64,000 bases of DNA from Vesta saturnalis (Eukaryota > Arthropoda > Insecta > Coleoptera > Lampyridae), in the NCBI GenBank assembly GCA_036346205.1, contig JARFJB010001355.1, positions 1,742,501 to 1,806,500 of the forward strand, given 5' to 3'. Position numbers and translations under genes: made by a program. Of this stretch, positions 44,400 through 55,675 are shown piece by piece. Within the stretch, counting starts at the first letter, position 1. Each line of letters starts with the position of its first letter. Below the pieces are notes generated by a model. The model searched no databases and had not been told where the DNA came from. It saw nothing but the letters and a program-made list of their open reading frames with translations.

Positions 44400-45145
44400 A
44401 CGGTGTGATCCACCCATTGGGTAAAATGATTAAAAATTTGTGTTTCTCAGGTTTGACATTTAAATGATCTAGCGCGTATGAGAGTTTTTTATATCGCGGC
44501 AGCGATATAATCCCTAGCTAAAGTTAATTGAGAGCACTAGAGGTGAAATGACTACCGGACGCAAACATTTTAGCATGTCTGGTCGGTCAAATATCCGAAA
44601 CTGAAGTTCGTTGAGACTGCTGCAATAGTTGCTTTATTATTGCGTTTTCGAAAGAAACGGAATAGTAAAATGTAGGTTCATCCATTAATAAGTGAAAAAT
44701 TGCGGAAAGGCCATTTTCATAAATTATATAAAGATCTAGAACAGTACTCCACAATTTTTTTGGTTACTTTAGAATGAGCAAAGATTCGTTACATACCAAA
44801 ATACAAATATGAGGATGACTGTAGGAACGGAGAAAGATTAGCTGTAACTCTAAGGTAAGAACGAAGAACTATTTTTAATTTTCGTTATTTTAGTTAATGT
44901 AGCTCATATAATTCAGAATCACATGTACTATCGGTAGGTGACAACACGTTGGAATAAGTTGGTGTAAATATTGAATCATAGTGTCTTGTAGATGAAGGAG
45001 TAGTATATATGGGCCTTCTCTCAGGTTGAGGATTTTGTAACATTTAAGCAATTGAAGCTGCCCCAGGAGAATGTTGAAAATTATGTTGTGTATGGTGAGC
45101 TGGATGCGGTATTTGGTAGGACATATAAGAGTTACTGTTCATATA
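44400..45145. other. No recognisable features
   Basis: This is AT-rich spacer. It may include the 3' part of the BESS-like relic that follows, but no motif can be read here. Confidence 0.45.
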
Positions 45146-45149
45146 ATTT

Positions 45150-45405
45150 TGTGGGGTGCTCCAGCAACCAAAGTATTTTTAGGAAAACTAACTTCTTGCA
45201 AAACTTGTAAAAATCTCATGTTTCTTCTGCTGCGATGAAATGGGGGCCATAGAGATAACAAGAACGACCTATTTTCATGTATTTCTTCATGTTGATTTTT
45301 TTCTTAGAGTTTGCACGAGGGACTCTTCATATGTAGACTTTTTACGTTTTTTGTCATTATTCTTCAACGAAACGTTAGGTAACTGAACATTTTTGTTTTT
45401 TAATA
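45150..45405 (-). pseudogene. Possible BESS-domain protein relic
   Basis: The minus strand reads LPNVSLKNNDKKRKKSTYEE, SLVQTLRKK, then after a frameshift NRSFLLSLWPPFHRSRRNMR and FLQVLQEV. The FLLSL...R...(L/I)xxxLxxV pattern following a basic linker resembles the C-terminal BESS motif of MADF-BESS proteins, which occur both as host regulators and as Harbinger-type transposon accessory proteins. The adjacent LINE L copy B 3' end cuts it off at about 45405. Confidence 0.3.
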
Positions 45406-45628
45406 ATTGTGACCCGGCTAAATTTGGCCTATAGTGTTAAAGCACTCAGGAACACTTAGGAGGATGGATAGAGGGACAAGGAATTGCCAAGAGATGCCTA
45501 TTAACAGCTACCTTAAATTTTTTCATATCATAAGTGAGAGGAAAACAGCAACTAGGTAGATCATTCCAGAGTTTAGAAGCCGTGTAGAAAAATGAGAATT
45601 GCGCCCGTTTGGTACGACAAGTGGAGAT

Positions 45629-46305
45629 TTATACTGCATACTGATGATGTGAACGAGCGAACCGAGTATTCCTAGCAAAGGTAGCCCGAGATGGTATCAA
45701 AGAATGTAATTCAGCAGCACAATAGCCATTGTAATACCGATAATACAAACAAAGAACTGAAACGATTCTTCTACGCTCAAGGGACTTTATATAAGAAGTT
45801 AAAGACAGATCTCTTTTGAATACCGATATAGAGAGCGTATTGGGGAGCACCAACCCAGAGGTGAGCATTATGTTCTAGATGAGGTCGAATTTGGGCCTTA
45901 TACAGCAGAAAGAGTTGTCGGGAGGTAAAGTATTGCTTAGATCAATAGAAAAATCATATTTTACGAGCAGCTCTTCTAGTAGCCGACAGAAGATGGTCAG
46001 CCCATGATAGATTTGAAGATACAGTCATTCCCAACAGAGTAATAGAGTCTGAAAACTTAAGATTTGAGCCACTCATACTTACAACAGGAAATGATTGATC
46101 TTTTTTGGCGGACACAAGGCAACACTGAGTTTTGTTAGCATTAACTTTAACTAGATTATTGCTTCCCCATTCGAGAATACATTGAATGTCTTTGTTGATT
46201 GAATTTACCATTTCAGCTTTAATGTCTTGAGACATAGGTAAATTATCATTATAAGTAGACTTAGATGAACTATAATGGAGAGTGCTGTCGTCAGCAAAGC
46301 AATGA
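45629..46305 (-). pseudogene. LINE L copy B RT C-terminal half with FADD box
   Basis: Reading on the minus strand, the xDD box reads HCFADDSTL with the two Asp codons at 46287-46292. It is followed by VNSINKDIQCILEWGSNNLV, NANKTQCCLVS and LLGMTVSSNLSWADHL (thumb region, 46235-45954). Then come LTSGLVLPNTLSISVFKRDL and RRRIVSVLCLYYRYYNGYC to about 45629. The FADD box is intact. Frameshifts separate the blocks. Confidence 0.75.
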
Positions 46306-46399
46306 ATCGGATAAGTTGTTGAAGAAATAAGGTAGGAAAAAGTGTAGGCGCTATAACTGACCCCTGCGGCACGCCCGCGTTAATACTAACTTCTTTTGA

Positions 46400-46878
46400 A
46401 AAACAGCCATCAACTACGACACGTATTCGTCTTTTATCAAGGAAACTAGCAACCCAGTTGATGAGCGTATCATTTAACCCAAACGAGGTAAGTTTGGCAA
46501 GTAAACATTAGTGCCAAACTTGGTTAAATGAGATACCTAAAGCGACTACAATTGTTTCGCCGGATTATTCTAATGTATTATTCCAAACTTGGCTGCATAT
46601 GAAAGATCATTTGTTGAACAACTCTGCCTAAACCCATATTGGTGGCCACTAAGGAGTTTTTTAGTTTCAAGGAACGAGAGCAGTTGCTGTGATGGCAATT
46701 GGTCGGTAGTTCGAGAGATCGGTCTTATCGCCTGGGAATAGGTTAAACATTTGGTAACTACCATGATGAAGGAAATTCCCCAGAAGACAGAGATCGAATA
46801 GAGCTTAGATAGGACTGGTACTAGTTCGGGGCAACATTTCTTTAAGACAATAGCAGGAATACCGTTTGGGCCAATCAC
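46400..46878 (-). pseudogene. LINE L copy B RT N-terminal half
   Basis: The minus frame starts IGPNGIPAIVLKKCCPELV (RT motif 1), reads SFLETKKLLSGHQYGFRQSCST (motif 2a) and then degenerates. The DKRRIRVVVDG segment is visible in another frame near 46.4 kb. Confidence 0.7.
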
Positions 46879-47277
46879 CTTATTGACATAAAGCCTACTG
46901 ATAATCTATTCTAAAAGATTCTAGCGAAAATGAATCGGTTTCATAGCGTATGAAGAAGAGTGGACTAGGGGCACATCTTTTCCAGAATGATTGGCTTGGT
47001 CTACAGAATCAGCAACTACAGATGCGTCAAATTATGTCAGGGGGATGAAGATGCACCAAAGTTTTTACTAATGGCTTTAGCTAAAGACCAAAATTTACGA
47101 CTGCCCAAAGGAGATGTAGCTAGTTCATTACATTTTCGTCGTTCAAACAATTTTTTTAACTTTAGTGATGACACTTTCGCAGATATTTCTAGCACCAACG
47201 TTTTCTACATGACTCTCGTCCGTTTTATTAGATTTCCATTTAATACAAGATTTATTTTTCAAATAATTGCATCAGTC

Positions 47278-47984
47278 TTACTGAACCAGGGTTGAGAACA
47301 GTGTAAGACCTATACGATTCTGTCTTTTGGGAATGTATATCTCCACGCCCATTAGAATGACTTTAGATACTGAAAGAGCAAGTGGGTTTGATGTAAGAAA
47401 GAGATCTAGAAGATGTGGAGTACGGCTAGGGTTATGAGGGATTCTTTTGGGTTCAGAAACCATTTGTGTGATATGATGAAAATTGAAGCCAATTAGAGTT
47501 ATGAACATTGAAATCTCCTACAATTGAGATATTGCAAGATGGAAACTGACACAGAAGAGAGTCAACTTTCAAACTAAGGTAATCGAATAAGTCTTGAAAG
47601 TTACTGTCATTAGGAGACATATAAGTACAACAGTAAAATTTCACAAATTTAGGACTAGAACCTTTAAACCAAACACGTCGCATTTTTATTTTCCAAGGAC
47701 GAACTCCTCTTGCAAGCAACGCTGTCTTTGATATAGGACCATACGCCTCCTTTATATCGAAAGTTGGAGTGAAGGTTGTATAGGGGATATTGCAAGTCGG
47801 GTGAATCGGAGCTTTCAGAGGAGACTTGTGTTTCAAATAGACACAAAATGTCAGGTTGTAATTGTTCAAGATGTTGGTGAACAGCATTCAGATTAGACCT
47901 GATACAGCGTATGTTGCAACAATGGACCAGATAAGTTAGAACTTTTGATGACCGAGGTCGCTTGGGGCCTACCCTCCAGGACAT
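47278..47984 (-). pseudogene. LINE L copy B APE-type endonuclease
   Basis: The frames read VLTYLVHCCNIRCIRSNL, QPDILCLFETQV (in place of the catalytic LTET/LQET Glu block, Glu retained), YKGGVWSYIKDSV, then KFYCCTYMSPND and SIVGDFNVHNSNWL (about 47520) and finally HLLDLFLTSNP. The order is that of an APE-type endonuclease. The reading frame changes at about 47880 and 47490. Confidence 0.75.
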
Positions 47985-48149
47985 CCGAATGGAGCAGGAT
48001 TTTACGTCTGGTATTTATTACCCTTGAAACCACAGTCATCTTTTTTGTAACTTTTAATTTTGGATTTTCAATCCCATAGGAAGACAGCTAGGGCGAGAAG
48101 GATGAGAATAAATTAAGGATTAAGAAAAGGTGATCGTCAGCCGTTTTTT

Positions 48150-49130
48150 TCCTTCCCTCGGGTCGTGTACCTACCTGGTACCGGAGACACTGCTTATTGT
48201 GTTCTCCTAGTGGTTTGTTACACCCAGTTCGTGACATTAACGTCCTGTAGCAGAGCGCACAGGTCACTCGCGGAATGTGTGTTTAAGTCTTCCGGCTCTA
48301 TTTTCGAGTACCCGAAAATCCGCTGTCTTTTAGCAGCCAGCGAGTTACAGTCACGTATGATGTGTGTAGCTGTTTCTGGTTCCTCACCCAAAAATCCACA
48401 TGTGGGATCTCCATTAAATTTCTTGATTTTCCTTAAAAGGTCCTTAATGTCCTATCAGGAGGATGTTAAGGATCCTAAGCCGTGTCCTGCTTAGCGTGAG
48501 CAGTTCTGTTGTTCTTTTTACTCAAGGTCCGTTTACGTATGCCTGGCTATGTGTTAGCCCTGATCTGTTAATGCAGTTTGCTTGATACCAATCCATTCGT
48601 TGATATAGCTACGGATTGTATTTCTTGTTGCTCCCACCGCAGGTTCGGGGCCATAAAAGGGGCCCGCTGACCCTTGTCTTGCGGGTGTATCTACCTTTTC
48701 GTTTCCTTCGATCCCACAATGGCCAGGGACCCATAGAAGAGTTACCTTGTTCCTCTCTACCAGGCCAGGTTCTTCGTAGCATACCCAGACCAGTTTAGAT
48801 GAGGCCTTAAAGCTTGATAGTCCTTTTAGGGCTACATTGCTGTCAGATAAGATATAGGTACGTCTTCCTCTGTAGGCACTTCTATTATTTCCCCGCGCAC
48901 ATTGAAGTATCGCGTATATTTCTGTTTGGAAAACGGTGGGTGCCTGCCAAGAGGGGATAATGCTATCTTGCCTTGGCTTCATACCGTGTATGCCCGCTCC
49001 AGCAGCCGTCTCGGGTTTTGAACTTTCCGTGTACCAGATTAGACTGTTAGATGGAAATTTGTTTTCCTGTTCATTCCACTATGTTCGATCCTGAATTATT
49101 ACCTCGAAAAGTGTGGCAAAGAGATGTTTT
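48150..49130 (-). pseudogene. RNase H-bearing LINE fragment inserted in LINE L copy B
   Basis: The minus strand reads LIWYTESSKPETAAGAGIHG (about 49060-49000; the usual active-site Asp of YTDGSK is Glu here). It continues VFQTEIYAILQCA, YILSDSNVALKGLSSF (about 48850), VTLLWVPGHCGIEGNEKVD (about 48730) and a C-terminal zinc-like block with CGFLGEEPETATHIIRDC (about 48390). This is the RNase H domain and tail of an I/R1-type LINE. A single long frame (48982-48554) covers the middle. It interrupts the LINE L 5' region, since the neighbouring piece at 49245-49325 matches copy A directly downstream of its 5' end. Confidence 0.8.
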
Positions 49131-49239
49131 GGCGTCATATGGTCGTTCTCATATCAAGTACGGGGTCCCCAATGCTGTCAATTAATCTCGTATGCTCTGT
49201 GTCTGTAAATAAATTATACCGGCAGCCCTTGCCGACCTC

Positions 49240-49330
49240 AGAAAGTCGAAGATCCAATATTAAGGAGCCCATGGTAAGGGTGGCCGTACCTCCCCAGCTA
49301 GCATGGGGTACACATGCCTCCCACCTAGTA
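49240..49330 (-). repeat. LINE L 5'-flank segment, copy B
   Basis: The segment matches 42560-42645 (CAATATTAAGGAGCCCA, GCATGGGGTACACATGCCTCC) but is separated from the LINE L 5' end by the RNase H fragment. Confidence 0.6.
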
Positions 49331-49724
49331 GTTTTTGTTGCGCAATTCTTCTATCTCCATGAAGTTTTTTCACAATCCTCTGTGTCACTAATCGTTGGTG
49401 AAGTATACTTACCAGTTATTTCCCGCTGTTCTATGGTAAGGGAGAAAAAATAATAACTCGTCGAAATAAACACATGTCCTTCTTTTCTACCTTCCTACCC
49501 CTGATGTAGTTTTTTAAGATTAAGTTCTTTTCAAAAGTAATGCCTAATGTTCTTCCATTTCATTTGAACTCCTTATTGTTTTCTTACGGGTATTTGGCAA
49601 CGGGAAACAGCTTCAACACTAATTGCAGTTAAGCGCCGTTTTACGTTTTCATAAAAGCTTCTGACATTGTTGACAATAACACACTTTTTGTCAATAACGT
49701 TATTTATGTTGTTCACGGTTATTT

Positions 49725-50748
49725 GAAGATTGCGTGTCAGCAAAGAAGTGGAATTAAGTCGTGAAAATTTTCGGGCGATGATTTATTACGATTTTCGACG
49801 TGGATTATCAAGACAAGAGTGCATCGATCAACTTACTTCCACATTTGGCGATGAAGCACCATCCTTTCTCACTGTGAAACGCTGGCATAACGATTTTAAG
49901 GTCGCCCAAAATCAGGTGTTATTCAAGAAAACATTGATGCTGTGCAAAAACTAATAATGCAATCCATGCGACATACTGTAAAATTGAGGGAACCCTAAGA
50001 ATTAGTTCCACCAGTATATATAAAGTATTATATGATCCTTTAGCCATAAAAAAGATTTGCTCTCGTTGGATCCCACACAATTTGACGAAATCTCAAAAAG
50101 ATGCTTGTGTCGATTGGTGCACTCAAATGCTCAAGAAATACAATGGCGGTGCTTCAAAAGACGTATATAAGATTGTAACAGGTGACGAATCATGGATATA
50201 TGCATACGAGCCGGAACGTAAACAGCAGTCGACTGTGTGGGTGAACTAAATCCAACAAAAGTTGTTCGCACTCGAAACACATCGAAACAAATGGTCGCCT
50301 GTTTTTCAGGAAAACTAGTAATGTGGCAACTGTGCTTTTAGAGGAACGTAGAACGGTCAATTCTGAATGGTACACAACCATCTGTTTGCCGGAAGTCTTT
50401 GGTCAGATGCGGAAAACAGACAAGTGCCGTCGGATCATTCTTCACCACGACAATGTGAGTTCTCACACATCTGGTCTAACAACTGATAATTTGAACACTC
50501 AAAAAATCGAATTGATGGGTCATCCGCCGTACAGTACTGATTTGGTACCCAATGATTTCTTCTTGTTCCCGAATGTCAAGAATAAATTATGTGGACAACG
50601 ATTTTCGTTGGCGGTAGAATCAGTTGATGCGTTTAAAGGCTATCTTATGGAGGTGCCTCAAGAAGATTCGAAAAAATGCTATGACAAATGGTTCGAACGA
50701 ACGCAAAAGTGTATTGATCATACAGAAGAATATTTCGAAAAACAATAA
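49725..50748 (+). pseudogene. Mariner (DD34D) transposase, frameshifted
   Basis: N-terminal helix-turn-helix region: NFRAMIYYDFRRGLSRQECI (from 49740). Catalytic core: KIVTGDESWIYAYEPE (first Asp, about 50170-50215), IILHHDNVSSHTS (second Asp, about 50437-50475) and HPPYSTDLVPNDFFLFP (third Asp in ND, about 50520-50570). There are 34 residues between second and third Asp. The C-terminal CIDHTEEYFEKQ ends at 50748. About 60 codons around the linker between DNA-binding and catalytic parts are lost, and at least two frameshifts are present. All three Asp codons remain. The element ends were not identified. Confidence 0.85.
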
Positions 50749-50997
50749 AGCAACTTTAATGACAAATTACTGTTTTTTCATTGTTAGATTTGAAATCTAA
50801 ATAGTGACCCTCATATCCAGTTTTTTTGACGTTCTTGTCGCTATATTACGGTAAATTTTTCTTATAAAGTGCGGATCTTTTTTCCACTTCAAGTATTAAA
50901 ATTCGCTGTCAAAGTAATCCGTATCAAGAGACATTTTGAATAGAAATAATTTTTTCTACCGCTCGCCGAGCGGCAATGTAAATAAAACGCTCGCTTA

Positions 50998-51011
50998 GTT
51001 ACCATGGAAAC
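50998..51011. promoter_or_regulatory. RFX X-box-like palindrome
   Basis: GTTACCATGGAAAC fits the X-box pattern bound by RFX factors (two 6 bp half-sites around AT). No gene start is recognised nearby, so a chance match or a transposon-borne site is likely. Confidence 0.25.
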
Positions 51012-51671
51012 CTTAACAAAGACTATCTAGTGTCTAGTATTTCTGCAACTTTTGACAAAAGTATGCGTTGAGGGGTATTTGACGGATGTCGACAATTTTG
51101 TGACCAGCGTTTGATATTACGATTATTCTAGTAAATAATATCTGGTGTGGAACACCACACGACCTTCCAACCTACAAAATGGAAATTAAAAGAAATGTAA
51201 TAATTTTAATAACATTTTTTTAAGGGTAATGTTGCTAACTCTTTTATAATAAGTTCATTGCGAAAATAAGCAACCTTGTAAAAATATAAATAGTTTTTCA
51301 CAAACATTCCTACAAAAACACATGTGTAGCGTAAAGTGATCCACGCGTCGCGCGTCAAACTTCTCGCTCAGAGCGGCAGTGTATTACTTTGCGCTCTTAA
51401 TACACAAATAGCTATTGCGTATTGCTTTTCTGTTGACACTCACGATCAGGCGATTTTGCACGTTCATGCGCGCTATTCGGTAGCATACCTCGTGTTTTAT
51501 ATGAAAAAGCGGCAACCGCACCGCTGTATAACTGAAACAAGTTGCGTTTTTAAAACGAGTGCCGTAAAGCACACGCTGGTGCGCTCAGGTCCATTTAATG
51601 CCTTGTGTTCTATCAAAGCGGTTAAATACCGCATAAACGCATAAACAAATAAACAAAATAACCAGTTGTTT

Positions 51672-51800
51672 TCTTGTAACCCGATTTACATTTAGGTAAT
51701 GATTAGGTGCTAATTAAGTGACAATGTTAAAAAATTAGTTCGTCAGCCGTTTGGCACAAAAATGTATTTAATTTGAGTGGGGCCATCTACACATTAAGAT
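51672..51800 (+). repeat. Dispersed repeat R, copy 2
   Basis: This copy is collinear with 43932-44055. No tRNA-like core follows it here. Confidence 0.55.
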
Positions 51801-53839
51801 GGGCCCCCCAATAAAATAATATGACGAAAAAATTTGGTACACAGAAAGTACAACATAATTTAATACTGCTCAGGGGCTTTAGTTACAAATTAAATTTCTA
51901 AACGATTTCTAAGAGATATTCACAAAATGACTCCATTTGAACTACTAGTTACGTAGTTTACAAGTTCAGCTAACCAAGTTACCTTTGCAGCTTATCACAA
52001 GAATAAACTCTCTCTTGACAGATTATTAAAGTATCTCGTGTCCGTAGAACTCTTACGGTAGTAGAACATGGACACCATCCTCTCCACTTTTTTTGTGACG
52101 TCACATACCCCGCTCCCTGGGACACCTTTCCCTCCACTTTTTATACACGCACACGTGGAGGACGTAATTTGACGTCGAGTTTGAGCTAGAGGCTGACCTT
52201 GGGGTTGACCTCAGACCAGGCCTTAGAGCTGGTGTTGGACCTGGCCTTGTGCAGGAAATATGAGTTTTTCTAATGCTAGCTTGTAAGACAGGTATAGGAA
52301 CTCTCGGACCTGAGCCTTTGATTTGAATGCTGTACTCTAATAAGAGACCCTAGTCTCGTAAGGCAAGTATAGATGGCGTGTGACTAAAATTGAAATATAA
52401 ATAAACTGATTAAACCGTATTATTGATAGAAGCAGATAGCTTCTATTTGCAAATTGTGACCTTTACCTATATACGAACTTACAACATGCAATTAAAACGA
52501 TTTCACCTCGAAGCCACCTTCAACATTTATATTGTATACAATAATTACTTTAAAATAAATGTGTAATTAAATTTCCAGTTTGTCTTACAACAACAACATG
52601 CTTTAAATGATATTCACCTTGAGAATGTAAAGATTTACATATATGATCAAATTTATTTTCTGCTTAAACCTTGTACATATAATTTTAACAGTCGACCTTC
52701 AATATTTACTGTGTAAAGTACCTTTTATGAATATGCCGAGAACTATTAACTTAGAAGTAAATGTGTAGAGGATTTTTGTTAAATATAATTTAGTTTTAAA
52801 TAGGCTTTCTTTATAAAAGTTTAGGGTAATAAATAAGATAAAAAGATACTTCAGGAAGAGTCTCTAAAGCACGGTTTGTGAATATATCTAAAACTATCAA
52901 CTAGATGCGAATGTTGTCGGGGAAATCTGCTTCTACATCTGCTTTATATTTCATCAATTTATACGCAACGATGGAACCTGTGGTTGAGATTATTGTAGAA
53001 AAATTAAATTATTGAATGAAACCAATTAAAATAAAACACTAATTATGATAAATGTTCAAAAATTTACGTCATTTTGCAAAATTGGAAACGTTGCTTTCAT
53101 TTAAAATTCTCTGGCAATCAATATTTTTTACTGGAGTTTTGTAAACTTCTGTTTTAAGAGCGCCCTTCAAAAGAAAGTCACACAACTCCAATAATGTGAT
53201 AGTAACCATTGGTGGAGCCCAATTAATCGGTTTAGATATTGACCGGGTAAGTATTATCCAACATAATTTCGATTTAACTTGTCTGGAATCGCCACAGAAC
53301 CGACAAGGTCAATAATACATGAAATCTAAAAAAAGGAAATACAGCGCGGCTTCCCCTGCAGTAAAGGAGGCATTAATTCCCAGAAAAAAAACAGCAATAA
53401 TTAGGGAATAAGGTCTTTTATGTGTTTCCTCAGAAGAACGAGGTGAATTAACGATTAAGAATGAAAGTTTCTATCGCAATGGTAAAATCCATTCTTCTCT
53501 AATGATCTGCTGGCGCTAATCTGAGTAGAAACATATAACGTTCGGAATGTATTTTTCTCTTCATTACGGGAAACAGGAGGTAGATATAGTTACTCAACCG
53601 AGTGATGACATCGTTAAGCAGGAAATTTAATATTTGGACAGATATTTAATGGCAATGGGACGAGAAAGGGAGAAACGGGCGAACGGGTTTGGAAACGGAT
53701 AGCGATACTATTGCGAAAGTAAGTTGGAAGTAAGATCGACATTATTTTTTAAACTAGAATAATTCCTAGGTTTTGAATTTAATATTATTCTTCGTCTTTT
53801 TCTTTCATTGTGTTTCCTGTTTTAGATTCCTTGAGATAC

Positions 53840-54935
53840 GGAACTCCAACATTCGTGCCATCGTATTGGAGGTCTACTAGGGGGTGTTTTTATCGTAGGT
53901 TTTCGTATTTTGCCCACTTCAGCCATCTCCCATTCTGTCTACATGGTCCCTCCAATTTCTTCGTTTGGATCTTATGAATCTAGGACATATTATATATTTA
54001 GTTCCTCTAGTATTACAGTACTTCTGATTTGGTGCCGTATCGTGTCTCCTCTAATGGAACGCATTGTTTTAATTTCAACACACCTCATCATATCGTTTGG
54101 CTTAGATGTTTCGCCCTGGGTTTCTGCTGCATATGTTAAAACAGGTCTCACAATAGATTTGTATATTCGAATCTTACCCTCCATAGACATGTATTTTTCT
54201 CCAGACCAGGCCTCTTAAGCATCCCGATATTCACGTCGCTTTATTTGCTTGGTTGCGGACGTCTCGATGTAAATTTCTGGAGCTTGATATCTCCAGTCCC
54301 AAGTAGGTTCAATTCATGGTCTGTGTTATGAATCTAATGGGGTCATGTTACACACTACGGCGGTTGTTTGGAATTTATACATTATATGCTGTATATGATT
54401 TTGTCCATTACGATGTTGGGCTCATGCTATCTCCTTTGCGGATTCCTATCAGTACGGATACTTATTTTGTGAGTTCACTGTTTATTCTAATTCTCGTCGT
54501 GCTGTTTTTGTTTAGTTGTTGGTATTCTTCTAATATAGTTGAGGTAGGAAGTCCCACTCTATCAAAGGATTGTTTATATCTATTAAGCACAAGTAGAGAT
54601 GCTTATTGCACTCTACCGATATCTCCATTACTCCTCGCAATATGTAGAGTGCGCCTAGAGTCGATCTATTTTTTCTGAACCCTTGTTGTTCCTCACGTAT
54701 GTCTATTTGGTCTGTTATTTTATTAGTTAAAATTTTTGTTAAAAGCCTACATGCCGAGTTCAGTAGAGTTATAGTCCTGTACTTATTAGGATCGTTCTTA
54801 AAAATCGGTACTGTAACGCTAGTTTTCCAGTATTTGGGGATCTGTCGCTACACAATAATTTTTTGGAACGAGCAAATGTTTGAACGGGCCAATCAGAGCT
54901 CGGTCTTCTATGCATCTAAGGATTTAATTAGCTAA
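53840..54935 (-). pseudogene. LINE reverse transcriptase, decayed (another family)
   Basis: On the minus strand the order is: IPKYWKTSVTVPIFKNDPNK (about 54850), RTITLLNSACRLLTKILTNK, EEQQGFRKNRSTLGALYILR (about 54690), a degraded motif A region (LCLIDINNPLIE), GIRKGDSMSP (about 54430), then RIYKSIVRPVLTYAAET (about 54165) and RRNWRDHVDRM (about 53950). This is the RT and C-terminal order of an RTE- or Dong-like LINE; the clade is uncertain. The xADD box region is unreadable. Numerous frameshifts. Confidence 0.75.
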
Positions 54936-55194
54936 AAAATTAAATGTAAATAGACTATAAAATGTTTGTAGTTCAATATTTTTTCAAATTGACCTTTACC
55001 TATATACAACACAAACATATTTTTTAATGGAACGCACTATATATAATTTCAGATTTGAATTCTCCTCAACAAAATTTCAGCATCTTATACCGTGTGATTC
55101 CAAAGATATGACAATTTGTTTGTCTGAATGGATTTGTATATCGCTATAACTTCCACTACTATTTAGATCAGAATCCGAAGATTTCCAGGCAGGT

Positions 55195-55675
55195 TGACTG
55201 TCAACACAAATGGTCAATAAATGTTTGGGACGAATTATTGGTGAACATGTTATTGGACCTTATTTTTTTAACGGACATTTGAATGGGGCTATGTATCTTG
55301 ATTTTTTGCAAAATCATTTGCAGAATCTATGTGCATACTGCCAATAACTGTGAGGAATGAAATGTAGCTTCAACACGATGGAGCCTCCGCCCATTATTTC
55401 GTTAACGTCAGGGCGGACTCTTTCCAAATCGTTGGATTGGCAGAGGAGGGCCGTGTATCTGGCCACCCCGAACCCTCCGATTTAACTAAAGTGGATTTTT
55501 TTTGTGGGGGTATGTTAAAGAAATCGTTTACCAAGATCCGCAAACTACACAAGAAAATATGCAACAAAGAATAAGGAACGCGTTTGAGAGTATTACGACC
55601 GACATGTTAAGAAGCGTAGTAAGGTCTTTTCAAAACCGTTTTCAGTTGTGCCTCCAAGAAAACGGAAGAATTGAA
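55195..55675 (+). pseudogene. DD41D-type transposase, C-terminal fragment
   Basis: After decayed upstream sequence, NRWIGRGGPCIWPPRTLRF (third-Asp region damaged, about 55425-55480), FFLWGYVKEIVYQDPQTT and the C-terminal LRSVVRSFQNRFQLCLQENG (to about 55665) match the C-terminal third of the transposase at 24.2-24.8 kb. It runs in frame into the next element's N-terminus. Confidence 0.7.

Larger units (their letters stand above)
45405..48145 (-). mobile_element. LINE family L, copy B (endonuclease plus RT)
   Basis: The minus-strand element has an APE-type endonuclease at its 5' end (47984-47278), the RT in the middle (46878-46260) and a C-terminal domain (46235-45629), followed by a 3' UTR containing GCCAAGAGATGCC. 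The C-terminal pattern RRRIVSVLCLYYRYYNGYC with ELHSLIP is frequent in CR1/Jockey-group LINEs. Frameshifts occur throughout, so it is non-autonomous. Confidence 0.8.
50755..53835. other. Mostly featureless DNA
   Basis: No coding motif stands out. The 102-codon plus frame at 51336-51644 has no recognisable feature. The interval contains dispersed repeat R copy 2 (51672-51800), an X-box-like site (50998-51011) and a short GACCTGGCCTT-type imperfect repeat near 52185-52255. Confidence 0.5.

Noticed and set aside
51336..51644. 102-codon plus-strand frame
   Set aside because: No motif, no repeat match and no splice context. It is probably chance in a locally GC-richer stretch.
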